Positions 5,572-9,175 of a stretch of DNA of 9,175 nt are shown here, piece by piece (the first letter of the stretch is position 1; the number at the start of each line of letters is the position of its first letter). The stretch spans positions 1 through 9,175 of the forward strand of contig JAZQVM010000074.1 of NCBI GenBank assembly GCA_045631845.1. The letters are read 5' to 3'. This stretch comes from CAKSHC01 sp045631845. GTDB taxonomy: Bacteria > Bacillota > Clostridia > Oscillospirales > UMGS1783. The notes beneath the pieces were generated by a model that was not told the origin of the DNA, made no database searches, and saw nothing but the letters and a program-made list of their open reading frames with translations. Made by a program: the position numbers and the translations under genes.

Positions 5572-6471
5572 TCACCTCAGATAGTTTTTCATATATTCCA
5601 TAGCATTATTAAAAAATACTTGGTTAGCAAATGTTAGGCCAAATTCCTGCGTTAGCCGCGCATGAAGTTTTGGCAGATCCTGCACGCCGCTTATCCCGTC
5701 GGGCAGGGACGATACCCCGTCAAAATCACACCCCAACGCCAACGGACAATCCCTCATGGCTCGTATGTGGGGCAAGATATCCTTACCCACAAAGGGCGGA
5801 TACAAATTCAGCCCGATCAGACCCAATTTCTTGCGAGCCTGCGCCGTTAAATTGCGCACATGATCGCATACCTCAAAAGCATTGGAATGGGAAGCAATCA
5901 TGGGACCTTGATAATACTCGGTAATCTCCTCAAAACTCTGCCGATTGGCATGAGAAAGATCTACGATTATTCCCAGCTCCGCCATGCAATTAAGCGCCGC
6001 ACGGCCAAACTCGGTCAATCCCCCGTCATCAGGAACGCCGCAAGCCAGTTCATTGGGGCCGTTCCATGTGATGGTGACAATACGCACACCCATCTTATGC
6101 AGCGTCTTGATGTTCTCGACTTTGCCATCAAAAGCACCGCCGCCCTCAATCCCCAAAATGGCCGCCACACGGCCGCATTCGTGAGCCGCTACGATCTCAT
6201 CGTAAGTGCAACAAAGAGCTATGCGCTCCTCATTTTGCGCAATCTCGGACTTGAAATTCTCAATGACCCGACAGGCATTATCAAAGCGAGCGGCACCACT
6301 GAGATCGTCGGGCGTCCAAACCGCAAAAACCTGCACGGCTTTTTGGTATTGACAGAGCCGATCCAAGTCTATATGTAAATCATTTCTGCACAGCGAACAG
6401 TTTTGCACCACCAATTCATGGGCGGTGTCGCAATGCAGATCAAAGAGTGAAAGCATTTTCGATCCATTCAT
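5572..6471 (-). CDS. Membrane dipeptidase family protein (peptidase M19)
   Basis: A zinc dipeptidase of the renal dipeptidase (M19) family, amidohydrolase fold, cleaving dipeptides; a role in recycling peptides or D-amino-acid dipeptides is possible but not shown. The metal ligands fit: FDLHCDT (H13, D15), IEGGG (E109), DLSHAN (H174), ASHSN (H195) and GCDFDG (D249). RNL (206-208) matches the conserved region after the HSN motif. At 299 residues, with no signal peptide, it is cytoplasmic despite the family name. The start is uncertain: ATG 6471 gives a 32-base overlap with yraN and a GGAGG 14 bases upstream, while ATG 6456 (starting MLSLFDLHCDT) fits the usual family start but has only a weak GGA. 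Either way it is translationally coupled to yraN and followed at once by thrC. Confidence 0.93.
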   Translation of the reverse strand: MNGSKMLSLFDLHCDTAHELVVQNCSLCRNDLHIDLDRLCQYQKAVQVFAVWTPDDLSGAARFDNACRVIENFKSEIAQNEERIALCCTYDEIVAAHECGRVAAILGIEGGGAFDGKVENIKTLHKMGVRIVTITWNGPNELACGVPDDGGLTEFGRAALNCMAELGIIVDLSHANRQSFEEITEYYQGPMIASHSNAFEVCDHVRNLTAQARKKLGLIGLNLYPPFVGKDILPHIRAMRDCPLALGCDFDGVSSLPDGISGVQDLPKLHARLTQEFGLTFANQVFFNNAMEYMKNYLR

Positions 6472-6796
6472 GATGGGTAATCGTGCCTCCCATGGCTGTA
6501 ATCGCCACTACATCAAAGCGGGGCTGGCGGGCTGACGGATGCTGTTGTAAATAGCACATGGCCGTATGAATGATGCGCTGTTGCTTCTGCCGCGTCACCG
6601 CCTCAGCCGGTCGATAGAGTGCCGCCCCATCCCGCAACTTAACCTCACAAAAAACGATATATTCATCGTTTTCGGCAATCAAATCAATCTCGCCGCCTCG
6701 CACCGTAAAGTTTTTCCCCACGATGCGATAGCCTTTCTTTTCCATCAAACGGGCGGCATAGGTTTCCCCGCCGTCGCCGATCTTTCTTCTATTCAT
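6440..6796 (-). CDS. yraN: YraN/UPF0102 endonuclease-fold protein
   Basis: A small restriction-endonuclease-fold protein of the UPF0102 family, related to archaeal Holliday junction resolvases; its biological role is not settled. It keeps the nuclease-type motif G-E-I-D-L-I-A (35-41; E36, D38), FCEVK (49-53; E51, K53) and an early conserved Glu (E11). It also has the KQQRI helix (71-75) typical of the family. Length (118) is standard. The ATG overlaps the rnhB stop by 4 bases (ATGA), and the rnhB-yraN pairing is common in Firmicutes. Confidence 0.94.
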   Translation of the reverse strand: MNRRKIGDGGETYAARLMEKKGYRIVGKNFTVRGGEIDLIAENDEYIVFCEVKLRDGAALYRPAEAVTRQKQQRIIHTAMCYLQQHPSARQPRFDVVAITAMGGTITHHEWIENAFTL

Positions 6797-7389
6797 AAAA
6801 TCTTCTTGAGAAAACTCATGCGATAAATCTCATTCGGGCCATACTGTTTCACCAGCGCCATATGCTCAGCGGTGGGATAGCCCTTATGCTTAGCCAAATT
6901 ATACTGAGAATAGGCCAACGCATATTCCCCCATCAACCGATCCCGCGTCACCTTAGCCAAGATGGAAGCAGCGGCAATTGACAGGCTTTTGCTGTCCCCT
7001 TTCACCACCGTAACGCTCGGATATTCAATGCCCTTGTTTCGGTTTCCGTCAATCAAAAGCAAGTCGGGCGCAACCCCCATGGCCGCCACGGCACGGTTCA
7101 TGGCCAGCATGGTGGCATTCAATATGTTGATTTCGTCAATCTCGGCAGGCGAAGCCAGCCCCACACCCCACGCAATCGCCTTTTCAACAATCACATCATA
7201 CAGAGCCTCCCGCTTCTTCTCCGAGAGCTTTTTGGAGTCGTTGATCCCCAAATCTTCCAGCCCTTCGGGCAGAATAACGGCACCGGCACAAACCGGCCCG
7301 CAAAGCGGCCCCCGTCCGGCTTCATCCACGCCGGCAATGACCGTGTACCCTTGGGCTTTATATTCGGTTTCTATTGAAAAATCAGCCAT
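6793..7389 (-). CDS. rnhB: Ribonuclease HII
   Basis: Cleaves RNA in RNA-DNA hybrids and starts removal of single ribonucleotides from DNA. Catalytic acids are visible as GVDEAGRGP (D22, E23), LLIDGN (D114) and GDSKSLSIAAASILAKVTRD (first Asp D132). The INDSKKLSEKKRE stretch (49-61) is a standard RNase HII signature. The 198-residue length is normal. I use ATG 7389, with GAGGT 8 bases upstream, rather than the TTG five codons earlier, which lies within that ribosome-binding site. The start overlaps the end of rbgA by 8 bases and the stop overlaps yraN by 4, indicating tight translational coupling. Confidence 0.97.
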   Translation of the reverse strand: MADFSIETEYKAQGYTVIAGVDEAGRGPLCGPVCAGAVILPEGLEDLGINDSKKLSEKKREALYDVIVEKAIAWGVGLASPAEIDEINILNATMLAMNRAVAAMGVAPDLLLIDGNRNKGIEYPSVTVVKGDSKSLSIAAASILAKVTRDRLMGEYALAYSQYNLAKHKGYPTAEHMALVKQYGPNEIYRMSFLKKIL

Positions 7390-8257
7390 TTGCACCAACC
7401 TCAAAACTGATTCGCCCTAATTTTCCGGCACGGTACTCATCCAGCAGGATATGCCCCGCACGCTCGGTATCCACCACGGCACCCCGCCCGATAAAACCAC
7501 GGGCACGGCCAATCTTCTCTAAAATTTCATACCCCTGCAGACCTTCAAAATCTTTGATCTTGTACCGATCCACCAAGGCCTGCGGCGCCGTCTTGGCAAT
7601 GGCCGCCGAAAGATTTTGAGCAATATATTCGGTATCCAGCACCTCGTCCTTGATAGCACCGGTATAACACAACAGCAACGCCTGCTCCTCGGTATCGATC
7701 TTGGGCCAGAGAATACCCGGCGTATCCAAAAGATCCAGCCCCTGCGCACCCGACACGCTCACCCATTGTTTGCCGCGAGTCACACCCGGACGATCCTGCG
7801 CCACCGCCGCTTTACGGCCGGCCAACATATTGATAAAGGAACTTTTTCCCACATTGGGAATCCCCGTAATCATAACGCGCAACCGCTTGGAGGCGATGCC
7901 TTTCTCGGCACGCCGAGCCAAAATATCAGCACCCGCCGCCTGTGCCGTACGCACAAAATCGGCCACACCTTTTTTGCCCCGACAATCCACCGCTACCGCA
8001 AACTGCCCCTGCTTTTTCAAAGCGGAGAGCCAAGAAGCCGTAATATTCGGGTCAGCCAAATCGGACTTGTTCAATACCGTGATCCGAGGCTTGCCGCCCA
8101 GCAACTCATCCAATACCGGATTGCGAGAAGCATTGGGAATGCGGGCATCCACCACCTCGCAGGCAATATCGCACATTTTTAAATTTTCAGTAATTAACCG
8201 CCTGGTTTTGGCCATGTGCCCGGGAAACCAGTTGATGGTATTTCTGTTTTCTTCCAT
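7382..8257 (-). CDS. rbgA: Ribosome biogenesis GTPase RbgA (YlqF)
   Basis: A circularly permuted GTPase needed for late assembly of the 50S ribosomal subunit. The permuted order is clear: G4 motif NKSD (63-66) comes before G1 GIPNVGKSS (132-140), G2 in PGVTRG (T160) and G3 DTPG (178-181). The N-terminal INWFPGHMAK (8-17) is the family hallmark and the C-terminal helical domain binds rRNA. Length is 291 from ATG 8257. That start overlaps the lepB stop as TAATG and suits the family start. An extension to 8296 would run into lepB coding sequence and lacks support. Its place beside rplS, lepB and rnhB is the usual Firmicutes order, linking ribosome assembly with an L19 gene. Confidence 0.97.
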   Translation of the reverse strand: MEENRNTINWFPGHMAKTRRLITENLKMCDIACEVVDARIPNASRNPVLDELLGGKPRITVLNKSDLADPNITASWLSALKKQGQFAVAVDCRGKKGVADFVRTAQAAGADILARRAEKGIASKRLRVMITGIPNVGKSSFINMLAGRKAAVAQDRPGVTRGKQWVSVSGAQGLDLLDTPGILWPKIDTEEQALLLCYTGAIKDEVLDTEYIAQNLSAAIAKTAPQALVDRYKIKDFEGLQGYEILEKIGRARGFIGRGAVVDTERAGHILLDEYRAGKLGRISFEVGANG

Positions 8258-8811
8258 TATACTGCACCGAAATTGGCAAAAGGATAGAGAATCCACAGCG
8301 CACGACCCACAATCTCTTCCCGATCCACCAAACCCACCGCCTGATAGCGGGAATCTAACGAATGGTTGCGGTTATCCCCGCAGGCAAAATACTGATCCTC
8401 TCCCACCGTGACAGGAAAATAGGACTCGTTATACCACATATCGTAATTCGCCATGACCTCATTGATATACGGCTCATCCAAGGGCTGGCCATCCACAATC
8501 AGTTTGGCCGACCTCTTGTCGAAATCCACCGTCTGCCCTTCCACGGCAATGATCCGCTTAATGTACGGCTCCGACTGCTCCCGCAGAGAGAAAACAACCA
8601 CGTCGCCAACTTTTGGCTGGTACAGAAAATTAGACACAATCACACGCTGACCATCCAATAACGTAGGGGTCATCGACGGGCCGGAGATGGTAACAACACG
8701 CAAAATAAAGGAGAACACAAAGACAACGACCACCAAGGCCAACACCAGCATCTCTACCCACTCGTAGAGTTCACCGGCACGCGTTTTCTTTTCGTCGTTT
8801 ATCCTTTCCAT
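8257..8811 (-). CDS. lepB: Signal peptidase I
   Basis: A membrane serine-lysine protease that removes signal peptides from exported proteins on the outer face of the membrane. One N-terminal membrane segment (about 21-40) is followed by the nucleophile motif SGPSM (S46), the general base in YIKRIIAVEG (K85) and box E, GDNRNHSLDSR (145-155). The size (184) and single anchor are typical of Gram-positive SipS-type enzymes. The start is well supported: AGGAGG lies 6 bases before ATG 8811. The gene begins just after a terminator hairpin downstream of rplS, and I see no room for a separate promoter between them. Its expression therefore probably depends on readthrough. Confidence 0.97.
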   Translation of the reverse strand: MERINDEKKTRAGELYEWVEMLVLALVVVVFVFSFILRVVTISGPSMTPTLLDGQRVIVSNFLYQPKVGDVVVFSLREQSEPYIKRIIAVEGQTVDFDKRSAKLIVDGQPLDEPYINEVMANYDMWYNESYFPVTVGEDQYFACGDNRNHSLDSRYQAVGLVDREEIVGRALWILYPFANFGAV

Positions 8812-8821
8812 GGCTACCTCC

Positions 8822-8856
8822 TAAAAAATGAAAAAGGGGGACATCACTGTCCCCCT
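8822..8856 (-). terminator. Intrinsic terminator/attenuator between rplS and lepB
   Basis: On the minus strand AGGGGGACA (8856-8848) pairs with TGTCCCCCT (8843-8835) around a GTGA loop, followed by TTTT, CA and TTTTTT. It lies 9 bases after the rplS stop, and the second T run touches the AGGAGG of lepB. Its position suggests partial termination that lowers expression of the downstream operon relative to L19. Confidence 0.9.
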
Positions 8857-8864
8857 CGCATGCG

Positions 8865-9175
8865 TTAGATTCTTTCCTTAACGCGGGCAGCCTTACCAAC
8901 GCGATCACGCAGATAGTAAAGCTTGGCTCTGCGAACTTTACCGCGACGAACCACCTTAACATCCACAACATTGGGCGAATGAACAGGGAAAACCCTCTCC
9001 ACGCCTACGCCATGGGACAGGCGACGAACGGTAAAGGTCTCAGTCAGACCACCGCCGTTGCGGGAAATTACAGTGCCTTCAAACATCTGGATACGCTCCT
9101 TAGCGCCTTCTTTGATGTTGACGCTGACGGCAACCGTATCGCCCACTTCGAAAGCAGGGACATTCTCTTTCATCT
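8865..9175 (-). CDS. rplS: 50S ribosomal protein L19, 5' end outside window
   Basis: L19 sits at the interface of the 30S and 50S subunits. The 102 visible residues include the family stretches FEVGDTVAVSVNIKEG (8-23) and RIQMFEGTVISRNGGGL (27-43). Near the end come VRRGKVRRAKLYYLRDRVGKAARVKE stretches (within about 75-100; key features RAKLYYLR and the basic tail). Full-length L19 is about 115 residues and normally has some 12 residues before the motif read here as ENVP. The Met at 9173 is thus probably internal and the true start lies to the right of the window. The gene is otherwise intact and ends 9 bases before a terminator. Confidence 0.95.
   Translation of the reverse strand, partial: MKENVPAFEVGDTVAVSVNIKEGAKERIQMFEGTVISRNGGGLTETFTVRRLSHGVGVERVFPVHSPNVVDVKVVRRGKVRRAKLYYLRDRVGKAARVKERI

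Noticed and set aside
4376..5584. 402-codon open frame on the plus strand, antisense to thrC
   Set aside because: It mirrors a complete, motif-rich threonine synthase on the other strand, starts and ends in that gene's span, and its translation has no recognisable domain. Codon bias of thrC explains it.
7701..8411. 236-codon plus-strand frame across rbgA and lepB
   Set aside because: It is antisense to two complete genes with intact catalytic motifs and spans their junction, so it is a shadow frame.

Overview
The window looks like chromosome from a Gram-positive anaerobe of the Clostridia, probably of Oscillospirales type. This rests on a type III glutamine synthetase, a 3D-domain wall protein, a DUF1540 peptide, and the Firmicutes-style order rplS-lepB-rbgA-rnhB-yraN. 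The genus call is inference; no rRNA or other direct marker is present.

The left part (1-2537) reads rightward. It holds the C-terminal half of a type III glutamine synthetase with a strong terminator. Next is a membrane-anchored G5/3D-domain protein with its own consensus-like promoter and terminator. The right part (9175-3128) reads leftward. The ribosomal protein L19 gene, cut by the window edge, ends in an intrinsic terminator placed directly against the lepB ribosome-binding site. Six tightly packed genes follow: signal peptidase I, the ribosome-assembly GTPase RbgA, RNase HII, the YraN nuclease-fold protein, an M19 dipeptidase and threonine synthase. Neighbouring genes in this run overlap or nearly touch, so a coupled operon is likely. 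A 53-codon DUF1540 gene on the plus strand, too short for many gene finders, faces threonine synthase and shares its terminator. A metallophosphoesterase lies beyond it on the minus strand.

The most unusual part is the roughly 590 bases between two terminators (2538-3128), where no conventional gene fits. On the minus strand it carries a perfect TTGACA-17-TATAAT promoter with a palindrome over the -35 box. After it come a purine-rich leader, a well-placed Shine-Dalgarno site with a 25-codon basic ORF, and three exact copies of a 12-base motif (GAGGTACGGTCC on the minus strand). The third copy lies in frame inside a 47-codon ORF. In all three copies the motif is followed by three variable bases and then GAA, so each would encode EVRS-x-E. 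I do not recognise this unit. It could be a small-protein or RNA locus, or the decaying remains of a repeated small-gene family. It is the best candidate here for something undescribed.
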